A DNA stretch of 13,972 nt from JBARRO01 sp049644265 (lineage in GTDB: Bacteria; Bacteroidota; Ignavibacteria; UBA10030): assembly GCA_049644265.1 (NCBI GenBank), contig JBARRO010000016.1:1-13972 (forward strand), given 5' to 3'. The position numbers were made by a program, and so were the translations under genes. Below the pieces are notes generated by a model. It saw only the letters and a list, made by a program, of their open reading frames with translations. It was not told the origin of the DNA and did no database searches. The first letter of the stretch is position 1. Each line of letters begins with the position of its first letter. Shown here in pieces: positions 7,877 to 13,972 of this stretch.

Positions 7877-7920
7877 ATCCGTGAATACCCATTCAATCCG
7901 CTTCTTCCGTGTCCCATTTC
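7877..7920. repeat. Direct repeat copy 2, overlapping the lepB2 stop codon
   Basis: This 44-bp unit aligns to copy 1 with one single-base gap and a few substitutions. It starts ATCCGTGAAT and shares the identical 19-base end with copy 1. Its last two bases are the first two plus-strand bases of the lepB2 stop triplet (7919-7921), so the repeat begins exactly where lepB2 coding ends. Between the copies lies a T-rich stretch (7840-7876) with no other recognisable element. Confidence 0.75.
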
Positions 7921-8827
7921 ACCTGATAAGCGAACCGATGCGACCCCACCGGACCGAGCCGATGCGGGAAAAGATATCATACAGGGGAATGTCGGTATTC
8001 CAGGACCAGTACGTGACCAGCGGCGTGCCCACAAGATTCTCCCTTGGAATAAATCCCCAATACCGACTGTCGAGACTGTTGTCTCTGTGGTCTCCCATTC
8101 CGAACAAATAATCTCTCTGCACGGTGTATTCCTTGACCGGCTGACCGTCAACCAAGACGACTTTGCCCAAAACCTGGGCCGTGTGTCCCTCCCGTCGGAT
8201 AAAGACTTCCCATGCGGGAAAATTCTCCCGTGACAGGGGAATCACCATTCCCTTCTTCGGAACAACAAGCGGACCGTAATTATCTTCGTTCCACAGAGCG
8301 CCTTTCGGAAAGATCCGATCTTCCACCTGACTTTGCTGTGCAATATAGGGACGGTCAAAGCGAACGTTCCGCGGTAACGGAAGAAGCTCCCCGTTCACAG
8401 AAAGAGCACGATCTTTGATGAGAATCGTATCTCCCGGCAGACCAACGCAGCGCTTCAGGTAGAATGTAAATTCCTCCGGCTGCACCTCATCCCGCATGCC
8501 TGGGAAGACGAACACAATCACATCGCCTCTGTGCACATCCCGCAATCCCGGCAGCCTGAACCAGGGCAGTCGTACATTTGTAAACGGCACGTTTCTGGGA
8601 GAAGTCCCACCGTAAATGAACTTGTTGACGAATAGCAGCTCACCCGTGAGCACTTCGTTTTCCATCGATCCTGTCGGGACGAGAAACGAAGCGATGAGAA
8701 AATTGTTGATGATCAGGAACATTCCCAGCACAATGCCTGTCTCCTTCAGAAAAGCAATCACCTTTTCTTTGAAGGTTTGTTCCTCCTCCTGCTCCTGCCG
8801 GGGTTCGCGGTTCTTTTGCTTTGCCAC
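7919..8827 (-). CDS. lepB: Signal peptidase I (upstream paralogue of the tandem pair)
   Basis: This 302-residue type I signal peptidase is a clear paralogue of the following lepB. A hydrophilic N-terminus rich in Lys, Glu and Gln (1-25) precedes one membrane segment (about 31-50). Box B, FLVPTGSMENEVLTGE, gives the catalytic Ser54. RGDVIVFVFPG is followed by box D, YLKRCVGLPGD, with Lys125. Box E reads GDHRDNSLDSRYWGFIP, where His replaces the usual Asn of GDNRDNS (codon 8087-8089). The catalytic dyad is intact, so activity is expected. The start is GTG, supported by the purine-rich GGAAGGAAG 5 nt upstream. It lies 83 nt downstream of lepA, as in the common lepA-lepB arrangement. Confidence 0.93.
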   Translation of the reverse strand: MAKQKNREPRQEQEEEQTFKEKVIAFLKETGIVLGMFLIINNFLIASFLVPTGSMENEVLTGELLFVNKFIYGGTSPRNVPFTNVRLPWFRLPGLRDVHRGDVIVFVFPGMRDEVQPEEFTFYLKRCVGLPGDTILIKDRALSVNGELLPLPRNVRFDRPYIAQQSQVEDRIFPKGALWNEDNYGPLVVPKKGMVIPLSRENFPAWEVFIRREGHTAQVLGKVVLVDGQPVKEYTVQRDYLFGMGDHRDNSLDSRYWGFIPRENLVGTPLVTYWSWNTDIPLYDIFSRIGSVRWGRIGSLIR

Positions 8828-8832
8828 GTTGT

Positions 8833-8841
8833 CTTCCTTCC
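8833..8841 (-). promoter_or_regulatory. Ribosome-binding site for the upstream lepB, supporting a GTG start
   Basis: The coding strand has GGAAGGAAG followed by five bases and GTG. No better start codon lies at suitable spacing, so this purine-rich run decides the start. Its presence here contrasts with hemW, ridA, parB and the glycosyltransferase, which show none. Confidence 0.6.
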
Positions 8842-8874
8842 CGTAATACGAGTTGGTTTTTGGTCCGCCTATCC

Positions 8875-8909
8875 AACTTGAAATTAGAAACCTTGAACTC
8901 GCAACCGTT
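8875..8909. repeat. Short heptad repeat patch after the lepA stop codon
   Basis: Five in-phase seven-base units start with AA at 8875, 8882, 8889, 8896 and 8903 (AACTTGA, AATTAGA, AACCTTG, AACTCGC, AACCGTT). On the minus strand this reads like GAGTTCAAGGTTT...TTTCAAGTT, the same word family as the 6592-6620 part of the hemW tract. It lies 1 bp past the lepA stop triplet (8911-8913). Each unit differs from the next, so the call rests on phase and on likeness to the longer tracts. Confidence 0.5.
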
Positions 8910-8910
8910 T

Positions 8911-10710
8911 TTATTCTTCCATCGAAAGTACCGCCAGGAACGCCTCCTGCGGAATCTCCACACGCCCCACCTGCTTCATCCGTTTCTTCCCCTCTTTCTG
9001 CTTTTCAAGCAGCTTTCGTTTGCGGGAGATGTCACCGCCATAGCACTTGGCGAGGACGTTTTTCCTCATCGCACTGAGCGTTTCACGGGCGATGACCTTG
9101 CTGCCGATGGCCGCCTGAATGGCGACTTCAAACATTTGACGCGGAATCAGCTGCCGGAGTTTCGTGCACAGCTTCCGTCCCCAATCGTAGGCCTTGTCCC
9201 GATGCACAATCGTCGAAAGGGCGTCGACAGGCTCGCTGTTGAGGAGGATGTCGAGCTTGACGAGGTTCGATTGCCGGTATTCAAGAAAATCATAATCAAA
9301 GGATGCGTATCCGCGCGAGAGGGACTTGAGTTTGTCGTAGAAGTCGAAGATGATTTCCGCAAGCGGCAATTCATAATGAATGTCCGCGCGTTCCGGGCTG
9401 AGATACGTCGTGTTCTTGTGAATCCCCCTTCGGTCCATGCAAAGCTTCATGATGCTGCCGATGTATTCGGTCGGAGCGATGATCTGCGCCTTCACATACG
9501 GCTCTTCGACAACCTCAATGCTCCCCGGATCCGGCATCAGCGCGGGATTGTCAACGAATAGAACTTCCTTGTTCGTCTTGACGACCCGGTACTCGACATT
9601 CGGCACGGTGTTGATAAGCGACTGGTTGTATTCACGCTCGAGCCGCTCCTGGACAATTTCCATATGGAGAAGTCCCAGGAATCCTGCGCGGAACCCGAAG
9701 CCGAGCGCCAGCGATGACTCCGGCTCAAACACGAGTGAAGAGTCGTTCAGCCTGAGCTTTTCCAGAGCATCGCGTAGTACACCGAAATCGTCGGCATTCG
9801 AGGGATAGAGTCCACTGAACACCATCGGCTTTGCTTCTTTGTAGCCCGGGAGCGGTGTTGCAGCAGGATTGTCGGCAAGCGTGATCGTGTCCCCGACTTT
9901 CGTGTCGTGGACATCCTTTACGTTCGCGATAATATAGCCGACATCGCCTGCGACCAGACTTCCCACCCTCTTCCGCTGCATCTCGAGCACGCCGACGTCG
10001 TCCGCCTGGAATACCTTTCCGTTTGAAAAAAACTTGACCTTGTCTTTTTCCCTGACCGTTCCGTCGAAGATTCTTACGTAGGCAATCGCGCCGCGAAACT
10101 CATCAAACACCGAATCGAAGATCAACGCTTTCAGCGGAGCATCCGGGTTTCCCTTGGGAGCGGAGATCCGGTGCACGATCGCCTCGAGGATCTCATCGGC
10201 GCCCATACCCGACTTCGCGCTCCCCATGAGAATCTCGTCTTCCTTGCATCCCAACAAATCCATCACCTGCCGCTTGACGGTATCGATCATCGTCTTGGCG
10301 CTGGGAAGATCAATCTTATTGATGAAGGGGATAATTTCGAGCCCGGCGTCCACCGCGAGATACAGATTGGAGATGGTTTGCGCTTCGACGCCTTGCGTTG
10401 CATCGACGACGAGGATCGCTCCTTCGCAAGCTGCGAGCGAGCGTGAGACCTCATAGGTGAAATCGACGTGGCCCGGCGTATCGATCAGATTCAAGGTATA
10501 GCCCTGACCGTTCCGGGCTTTGTAGTGCAGCTGAATGGCGTGAAGCTTGATGGTGATGCCGCGTTCCTGCTCGAGCTCCATGTCGTCGAGCATTTGTTTG
10601 GTCAGGTCACGGGCGGCAACGGCACCGGTGAGTTCAAGGAGCCTGTCCGCGAGCGTGGATTTCCCGTGGTCAATGTGGGCAATGATGCAAAAATTTCGTA
10701 TTTGTTCCAT
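8911..10710 (-). CDS. lepA: Elongation factor 4 (LepA), ribosomal back-translocase GTPase
   Basis: This 599-residue translational GTPase is known to act on ribosomes, promoting back-translocation or aiding ribosome assembly and translation under stress. G motifs are all present: AHIDHGKS (11-18), RGIT (50-53), DTPGH (77-81, with catalytic His81), NKID (131-134) and SAK (164-166). The EF-G-like domains follow, then the LepA-specific C-terminal domain ending KCYGGDISRKRKLLEKQKEGKKRMKQ. The start is the ATG giving MEQIRNFCIIAHIDHGKST. An upstream in-frame ATG at 10806 would add 32 residues unlike any LepA N-terminus and is rejected. Length equals the family norm. It is the first gene of its minus-strand group and is divergent from the SDR gene. 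No Shine-Dalgarno is seen; a small hairpin lies 13 nt upstream. Confidence 0.97.
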   Translation of the reverse strand: MEQIRNFCIIAHIDHGKSTLADRLLELTGAVAARDLTKQMLDDMELEQERGITIKLHAIQLHYKARNGQGYTLNLIDTPGHVDFTYEVSRSLAACEGAILVVDATQGVEAQTISNLYLAVDAGLEIIPFINKIDLPSAKTMIDTVKRQVMDLLGCKEDEILMGSAKSGMGADEILEAIVHRISAPKGNPDAPLKALIFDSVFDEFRGAIAYVRIFDGTVREKDKVKFFSNGKVFQADDVGVLEMQRKRVGSLVAGDVGYIIANVKDVHDTKVGDTITLADNPAATPLPGYKEAKPMVFSGLYPSNADDFGVLRDALEKLRLNDSSLVFEPESSLALGFGFRAGFLGLLHMEIVQERLEREYNQSLINTVPNVEYRVVKTNKEVLFVDNPALMPDPGSIEVVEEPYVKAQIIAPTEYIGSIMKLCMDRRGIHKNTTYLSPERADIHYELPLAEIIFDFYDKLKSLSRGYASFDYDFLEYRQSNLVKLDILLNSEPVDALSTIVHRDKAYDWGRKLCTKLRQLIPRQMFEVAIQAAIGSKVIARETLSAMRKNVLAKCYGGDISRKRKLLEKQKEGKKRMKQVGRVEIPQEAFLAVLSMEE

Positions 10711-10723
10711 TATCGGTTTAGAC

Positions 10724-10743
10724 GCCGCAAATTCTGCTGCGGC
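10724..10743 (-). promoter_or_regulatory. Small hairpin just upstream of lepA
   Basis: GCCGCA (10724-10729) and TGCGGC (10738-10743) form a 6-bp GC-rich stem with an 8-nt loop, ending 13 nt before the lepA start codon. In the lepA leader it could influence initiation. A stem this short can also occur by chance. Confidence 0.3.
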
Positions 10744-10778
10744 AACAATGCCCGTTTCCGGCTGATTCAAAAAACGAC

Positions 10779-10825
10779 AAAGAGTAAAGAGTGGAGGACG
10801 TTCCAAGGGCCACTCTTTACTCCTT
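10779..10825. repeat. 13-bp perfect inverted repeat built from heptads in the lepA/SDR divergent gap
   Basis: GAGTAAAGAGTGG (10782-10794) is perfectly complementary to CCACTCTTTACTC (10810-10822), with a 15-nt loop. Each arm is itself a pair of heptads: AAAGAGT twice (10779-10792) and ACTCTTT plus ACTCCTT (10812-10825). On the minus strand the stem is followed by UUUGUCGUUUUUU, resembling an intrinsic terminator or leader attenuator ahead of lepA. On the plus strand no T-run follows. The element may be an mRNA leader structure, an operator, or the end of a leftward read-through transcript. The rest of the 282-bp gap (10711-10992) is AT-rich around 10824-10850 and probably holds the divergent promoters, but no clear consensus was found. 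Confidence 0.7.
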
Positions 10826-10977
10826 TATACGGTCAAAATATAGAGGAAAATGGGGAGAAGAGCAATATTGCCTGCAGGGCCGCGGAAGAGCGCAGAAGGG
10901 GAGGATTTTTTCCTGAACTCTTCGTACGTTACGCACAATTCACTCGGTGTGTCCCCCCACCAATCCATCTTCCCGCG

Positions 10978-10984
10978 AAAGGAG
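10978..10984 (+). promoter_or_regulatory. Shine-Dalgarno AAAGGAG deciding the SDR GTG start
   Basis: AAAGGAG lies 8 nt before the GTG at 10993, optimal spacing and the best ribosome-binding site in the window. It sets the start of the SDR gene despite the reading frame being open much further upstream, antisense to lepA. Confidence 0.75.
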
Positions 10985-10992
10985 TTTTAGCT

Positions 10993-11937
10993 GTGAACAT
11001 TCTTGTGGCAGGTGGCACCGGCCTTCTTGGGAGAGCTATCACGAGGGAATTGATCCGGTTGAATCATTTCGTCATCCTGTTGTCGCGCGATCCGAAGAGA
11101 GCTGAACTTCTGTTCCCTCCCGCCCTTCGCATCGCGGCATGGGATGGATACACGGTCGGACCCTGGGTGAAATATCTCGACGATGTCGGGGCGGTCATCA
11201 ATCTTGCCGGTGAGTCGATAGGGGAGAACCGGTGGTCCCCGGAGCAAAAGGAACGATTGGTTTCAAGTCGCGTGCAGGCGACAAGAACGCTCGTTTCTGC
11301 CGTCGGGAAAATGAAAAAGAAACCCCGGGTCTTTGTCAGTGCCTCCGGCGTCGGCTACTACGGAAATGTCGCTGACGGAGATGTCACCGAAAAAAGTCCG
11401 CGAGGCGCAGACTTCCTTGCAGAAATTTGTCATCTGTGGGAGCGTGAAGCACTCAAGGCGGAGCGGCTGGGAATGCGCGTCGTTCTGTTACGCAGCGGCG
11501 TCGTGCTCTCGAAATACGGCGGGGCGTTGAAGAAAATGCTCCTCCCCTTCCGCCTCTTCGTCGGCGGACCGTTGGGAGGCGGACACCAGTGGTTTCCCTG
11601 GGTTCATATCGACGATGCGGTGGCGGCGTTCGTGCTGGCGATCTTCAATAAAAAACTCTCTGGCCCCGTTAACCTCGCAGCGCCCGGCAGCACCACCATG
11701 GCGGAATTCTGTTCTTCCCTTGGTCGATCACTCCGACGACCATCCTGGATGCCCGTTCCAGGTTTTGCGCTGAGACTTGCCTTGGGCGAAATGGCTGGTC
11801 CCCTTCTCCTGAGCGGGCAGAAGGCGGTTCCAAAGAAGCTTCTCGAGGCGGGATTTCAGTTCCAGTTTCCGAACCTGGATGGGGCTTTGAGGAATATCCT
11901 GTACCCGGAACTGGATTTTATCGAACGGGGAGTCTGA
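10993..11937 (+). CDS. TIGR01777-family atypical SDR epimerase-like protein (YfcH/SDR39U1 type)
   Basis: This 314-residue NAD(P)-binding protein belongs to the atypical short-chain dehydrogenase family related to bacterial YfcH and animal SDR39U1. The substrate is unknown even in the well-studied members. The nucleotide-binding turn is GGTGLLGRAI (7-16), followed by INLAGESIGENRWS (69-82), the VSASGVGYYG active-site region (115-124), FPWVHIDDAV and a C-terminal DUF1731-like region (VPKKLLEAGFQFQFPNLDGAL). The start is GTG with AAAGGAG 8 nt upstream, so the long upstream in-frame extension is not used. It is the only intact plus-strand gene in the right-hand two thirds of the window. It diverges from lepA, and its last 20 bp overlap the 3' end of the DUF5683 gene. 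Confidence 0.92.
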   Translation: MNILVAGGTGLLGRAITRELIRLNHFVILLSRDPKRAELLFPPALRIAAWDGYTVGPWVKYLDDVGAVINLAGESIGENRWSPEQKERLVSSRVQATRTLVSAVGKMKKKPRVFVSASGVGYYGNVADGDVTEKSPRGADFLAEICHLWEREALKAERLGMRVVLLRSGVVLSKYGGALKKMLLPFRLFVGGPLGGGHQWFPWVHIDDAVAAFVLAIFNKKLSGPVNLAAPGSTTMAEFCSSLGRSLRRPSWMPVPGFALRLALGEMAGPLLLSGQKAVPKKLLEAGFQFQFPNLDGALRNILYPELDFIERGV

Positions 11938-12487
11938 GCTTCACGGTTGCCTGGCCGCCCAGATTGTCGGACACATCAAAGCCGTAGAGACTTGCACCAA
12001 CATACGCGTCGATGATGTTCAGTACATACGTGAGTGCCATGTAGATGGCAAACCGATCTCTTTCATCCCGGTAGAAGTCACGCACATCCCTCAAAAATGT
12101 GTTTCCAACTCCTGCCGTATCGGCAAGGACTGAGCGCCCATACTGATCTCGGTAGTCCTTGTAGAGGTCAGCACTCTTGAAATACAGTCTGCTGAAGTAG
12201 TAACCAAAACCCCAGATAACCGGAATTGTCCAGTAACGCTGGACGTACACCTGACCGGCCCCGGGAAGCAATGCAGAAAGACCCATCGCCAGACCTGTGG
12301 ATCTCGAACGCTCCTCATCGACAACCGCAATCCTTCCAGCCCGAATTCCCGGGCTTTCAACAGAACTGGTATCTGCTTTCAGGAGAGCGGACGACAGCTT
12401 GTACTGAGAGAATGCAAAGAAGGGAACACAAAGAAGCAAACCTAAAATCCAAAACGGAGTGATTCTATTCTTGAGCAGACGCTTCAT
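11918..12487 (-). CDS. DUF5683 domain protein, exported or membrane-bound, function unknown
   Basis: This 189-residue protein has a Sec-type signal sequence: basic MKRLLKNR, a hydrophobic core at about 11-24 and a likely cleavage after AFS (residue 27). A short linker follows, then the DUF5683 hallmark GLAMGLSALLPGAGQVYVQRYWTIP, written here in two parts as GLAMGLSALLPGAGQ and VYVQRYWTIP. Hydrophobic segments follow (VIWGFGYYFSRLYF and FAIYMALTYVLNIIDAYVGA), with a charged region of YKDYRDQYGRS and RDVRDFYRDERDR in between. The C-terminus LRLPVR suggests a beta-strand end. The family is widespread in Bacteroidota and Ignavibacteria, often near parAB, and has no established function. It lies 45 nt after ridA with no terminator visible between them. 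It overlaps the convergent SDR gene by 20 bp. Confidence 0.85.
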   Translation of the reverse strand: MKRLLKNRITPFWILGLLLCVPFFAFSQYKLSSALLKADTSSVESPGIRAGRIAVVDEERSRSTGLAMGLSALLPGAGQVYVQRYWTIPVIWGFGYYFSRLYFKSADLYKDYRDQYGRSVLADTAGVGNTFLRDVRDFYRDERDRFAIYMALTYVLNIIDAYVGASLYGFDVSDNLGGQATVKLRLPVR

Positions 12488-12532
12488 TTCACGTTCTTGG
12501 ATAACCCTTCGTGTACTTGGTACCCTTAGTGG

Positions 12533-12922
12533 TTACTTCTCCACAAGCGCGATCGCCTCAATCTCGACCTTTACATCACGTGGGAGTCGTGCAACCTCCA
12601 CCGTGCTCCTCGCCGGCGCCGAAGCGGAAAAATATTCGCCATAAACTTCATTCATCGCGGCAAATTCCCCCATATCCTTCAGGAAGACGGTGGTTTTGAA
12701 GACGGACTTAAACGATGCCCCACCGGCGACGAGAATCGCTTCCAGATTTTTCATGACCTGGCGCGTCTGAGCCTTGATATCCCCTTCAACGATCTTTCCT
12801 GTCGCGGGGTCAATGGCAACCTGGCCAGCTGTATACAGGAACTTCCCGTCAACAAGAATCCCCTGACTGTAGGGACCGATGGGCGAGGGAGCTTTTTCCG
12901 TGAGGATTTTTTTTAGAGGCAT
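12533..12922 (-). CDS. ridA: RidA family enamine/imine deaminase
   Basis: This 129-residue cytosolic protein forms trimers in the family. It hydrolyses reactive 2-aminoacrylate and related enamines or imines released by PLP enzymes such as threonine/serine dehydratase, protecting PLP enzymes from damage. The sequence shows SPIGPYSQG (13-21, with Tyr18), LYTAGQVAIDPATG (29-42), the substrate-binding Arg105 in APARSTVEVARLP and Glu120 in VKVEIEAIA, both at the same numbers as in Escherichia coli RidA. Length matches the family, and catalytic residues are intact. The start is ATG, 2 bp past the end of the heptad tract that fills the parB-ridA spacer, with no Shine-Dalgarno. The next gene, DUF5683, follows after 45 nt. 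Confidence 0.95.
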   Translation of the reverse strand: MPLKKILTEKAPSPIGPYSQGILVDGKFLYTAGQVAIDPATGKIVEGDIKAQTRQVMKNLEAILVAGGASFKSVFKTTVFLKDMGEFAAMNEVYGEYFSASAPARSTVEVARLPRDVKVEIEAIALVEK

Positions 12923-12924
12923 GG

Positions 12925-13036
12925 GATTGGTGATGTGGGATATGAGATCTGCGATATGAGATTTGAGATGTGAGATTTACGATTTGATGTCCGGCGCCAG
13001 CTGTTACTGACTGCTGATGGCTGACCGCTGAATGCT
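12925..13036. repeat. Degenerate 7-bp tandem repeat tract filling the parB-ridA spacer
   Basis: Sixteen seven-base units stay in one phase across 112 bp. Nine GAT-starting units (12925-12987: GATTGGT, GATGTGG, GATATGA, GATCTGC, GATATGA, GATTTGA, GATGTGA, GATTTAC, GATTTGA) are followed by two unrelated units (12988-13001). Then come TGTTACT and four units of GANNGCT (13009-13036: GACTGCT, GATGGCT, GACCGCT, GAATGCT). The last unit runs two bases into the parB stop triplet (13035-13037). The other end lies 2 bp from the ridA ATG, so the tract is the whole spacer. The two sub-families share phase but not sequence. Confidence 0.85.
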
Positions 13037-13955
13037 ACTTACTATGCTTCGCCCCCGCGGCAAACAGATCCAGCAACCTGTCAAGATCATCAAGGGAATA
13101 GTATTCAATAACGATATCCCCCCGTCCTCCTCCCTTCGTCCTCACTGTCACCTTCGTTCCAAGCGAGTTACGAAGTTTCTCTTCGATATTCTGGATTGAG
13201 GTGGAACTGCCAGACCGTTTTGATTTGCCCGATTTCGCGCCGGGTTTGCCGGAGCTGCGGGCAAGGTCCTCGACTTTTCGTACTGAAAGACCCTCCTGCG
13301 TAATCCTCTCGAACAATCGCAGCTGCATTTTTTCGCTCGGGACATTGATCAGTGCCCGCGCGTGGCCCATGGAAATCTTCTCTTTTCGCAACCCGTCCTG
13401 GATCTGATCCGGGAGTTTGAGGAGCCGGATGAAGTTCGTGACCGTGCTCCGGTCCTGTCCAACCCTCTGCGCAATCTCATCCTGAGAGAGCCTGCACTCG
13501 TCGATCAGCCGCTGGTACGCATTGGCAATTTCCATGGGATTCAGGTGCTCGCGCTGGATGTTTTCAATCAGCGCCAGCTCGAGCATCTCTTCGTCCGAAT
13601 CCACTGCGATGATGTAGGCAGGAATTTGTCTGAGCTTCGCCGTCTGGGCCGCCCGTAATCTCCGCTCTCCCGAGATCAGCTGGTATCCACCATCCACGCG
13701 TCGCACGGAGATAGGCTGGATGAGCCCTTTCTCGAGGATTGAACGGGTGAGCTCCTTGAGGGAATCTTCATTGAAGTCGTTGCGGGGTTGAAAAGGATTC
13801 GATTGGACGGAGGCAATATCCACGCTCGCAATGATCCCGACTTCCCCGGTATCCTTCCCAATGTCTTCGCTCTTGACGCTGACTTCCATTCGAGGGGATT
13901 TCGGAATCAGCGCACTCAGCCCCCGGCCCAATACGGATTTCTTGTCGGTCGCCAT
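13035..13955 (-). CDS. parB: Chromosome partitioning protein ParB (CTPase, parS-binding)
   Basis: This 306-residue ParB loads at parS sites near the origin, spreads as a CTP-dependent sliding clamp and works with ParA in segregation. The N-terminus KKSVLGRGLSALIPK is typical of chromosomal ParB. The CTP-binding domain holds NPFQPR (53-58), LIQPISVR (78-85) and GERRLRAA (96-103), then ENIQREHLNPMEIA (131-144). A helix-turn-helix follows, LSQDEIAQRVGQDRSTVTNF (156-175). A basic Gly/Ser/Lys linker (235-252) leads to the C-terminal dimerisation domain (253-300). All key elements are present, so it should be functional. The start is ATG; a TAA lies 6 nt upstream and could be the end of parA just outside the window, but that cannot be confirmed. 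No match to the 16-bp parS palindrome was seen here. Confidence 0.96.
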   Translation of the reverse strand: MATDKKSVLGRGLSALIPKSPRMEVSVKSEDIGKDTGEVGIIASVDIASVQSNPFQPRNDFNEDSLKELTRSILEKGLIQPISVRRVDGGYQLISGERRLRAAQTAKLRQIPAYIIAVDSDEEMLELALIENIQREHLNPMEIANAYQRLIDECRLSQDEIAQRVGQDRSTVTNFIRLLKLPDQIQDGLRKEKISMGHARALINVPSEKMQLRLFERITQEGLSVRKVEDLARSSGKPGAKSGKSKRSGSSTSIQNIEEKLRNSLGTKVTVRTKGGGRGDIVIEYYSLDDLDRLLDLFAAGAKHSK

Positions 13956-13972
13956 TCGATGTTAGGATGCTG

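Noticed and set aside
7795..7920. Insertion sequence remnant or att sites in the lepB spacer
   Set aside because: The direct copies have no transposase remnant, no terminal inverted repeats and no target-site duplication around them; internal decamers fit a tandem-type repeat better.
8851..8878. Hairpin AGTTGG/CCAACT between lepA and the upstream lepB as a terminator
   Set aside because: The stem is only 6 bp with a 16-nt loop and no T-run in the direction of transcription, so chance is the simpler explanation.
10711..10806. N-terminal extension of LepA by 32 codons to an ATG at 10806
   Set aside because: LepA homologues begin at MEQIRNFCIIAHIDHGKS or equivalent; the extension is unlike any LepA and covers the hairpin and inverted-repeat region.
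10468..10992. Upstream in-frame extension of the SDR gene
   Set aside because: It runs antisense to lepA, while the GTG at 10993 has an excellent Shine-Dalgarno and gives the standard NILVAGGTG start.
12565..12585. Possible parS site around a CACGTG core in ridA
   Set aside because: Only the central hexamer resembles the 16-bp parS palindrome; the flanking arms do not match, and it lies inside the ridA coding sequence.

Overview
The window looks like chromosomal DNA from the Bacteroidota/Chlorobiota/Ignavibacteriota assemblage, probably an Ignavibacteria-like member. The evidence is a C-terminal type IX secretion (T9SS) sorting domain with the YPNPFNPTT signature, a large DUF2723 membrane protein, a DUF5683 protein, tandem lepB genes next to lepA and hemW, and few clear Shine-Dalgarno sequences. 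Base composition is moderate and slightly GC-rich by eye. The lineage is inferred from gene content and not tested phylogenetically.

Layout. A partial plus-strand gene encoding the C-terminus of a T9SS-exported protein (1-608) ends at a strong hairpin (622-656). Ten minus-strand genes face it, interrupted by one plus-strand gene. In transcription order (right to left) the first minus-strand group is parB (13955-13035), ridA (12922-12533) and a DUF5683 gene (12487-11918). The plus-strand TIGR01777 SDR gene (10993-11937) overlaps the DUF5683 gene tail to tail by 20 bp. The second minus-strand group starts in the divergent gap next to the SDR gene: lepA (10710-8911), two lepB paralogues (8827-7919 and 7696-6773), hemW (6559-5414), the DUF2723 gene (5315-2562), a SAM methyltransferase (2562-1786) and a GT4 glycosyltransferase (1777-659).

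How the genes work together. lepA and the two lepB genes form a translation and export group. hemW handles heme delivery. The last three genes form a tight block (a TAGTG stop/start overlap, then an 8 nt gap) of membrane glycosyltransferase-like protein, methyltransferase and GT4 enzyme, which suggests envelope or secreted-protein glycan work. The convergent neighbour encodes a T9SS cargo. parB, and probably parA just outside the right edge, belong to chromosome segregation.

The genes themselves are recognisable families. The least ordinary part is the spacers. Four contain degenerate tandem 7-bp repeats: lepB1-hemW, parB-ridA, lepA-lepB2, and the lepA/SDR divergent gap, where the heptads form a 13-bp inverted repeat. 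The lepB2-lepB1 spacer instead carries a decamer-type repeat in two direct copies plus one inverted copy. In the four same-strand spacers the repeat begins at or within about 10 nt of the preceding stop codon. In two of them it runs almost to the next start codon. No stretch above 300 bases lacks a gene; the longest gap is 282 bp (10711-10992). I saw no tRNA, rRNA, CRISPR array, insertion sequence or riboswitch.
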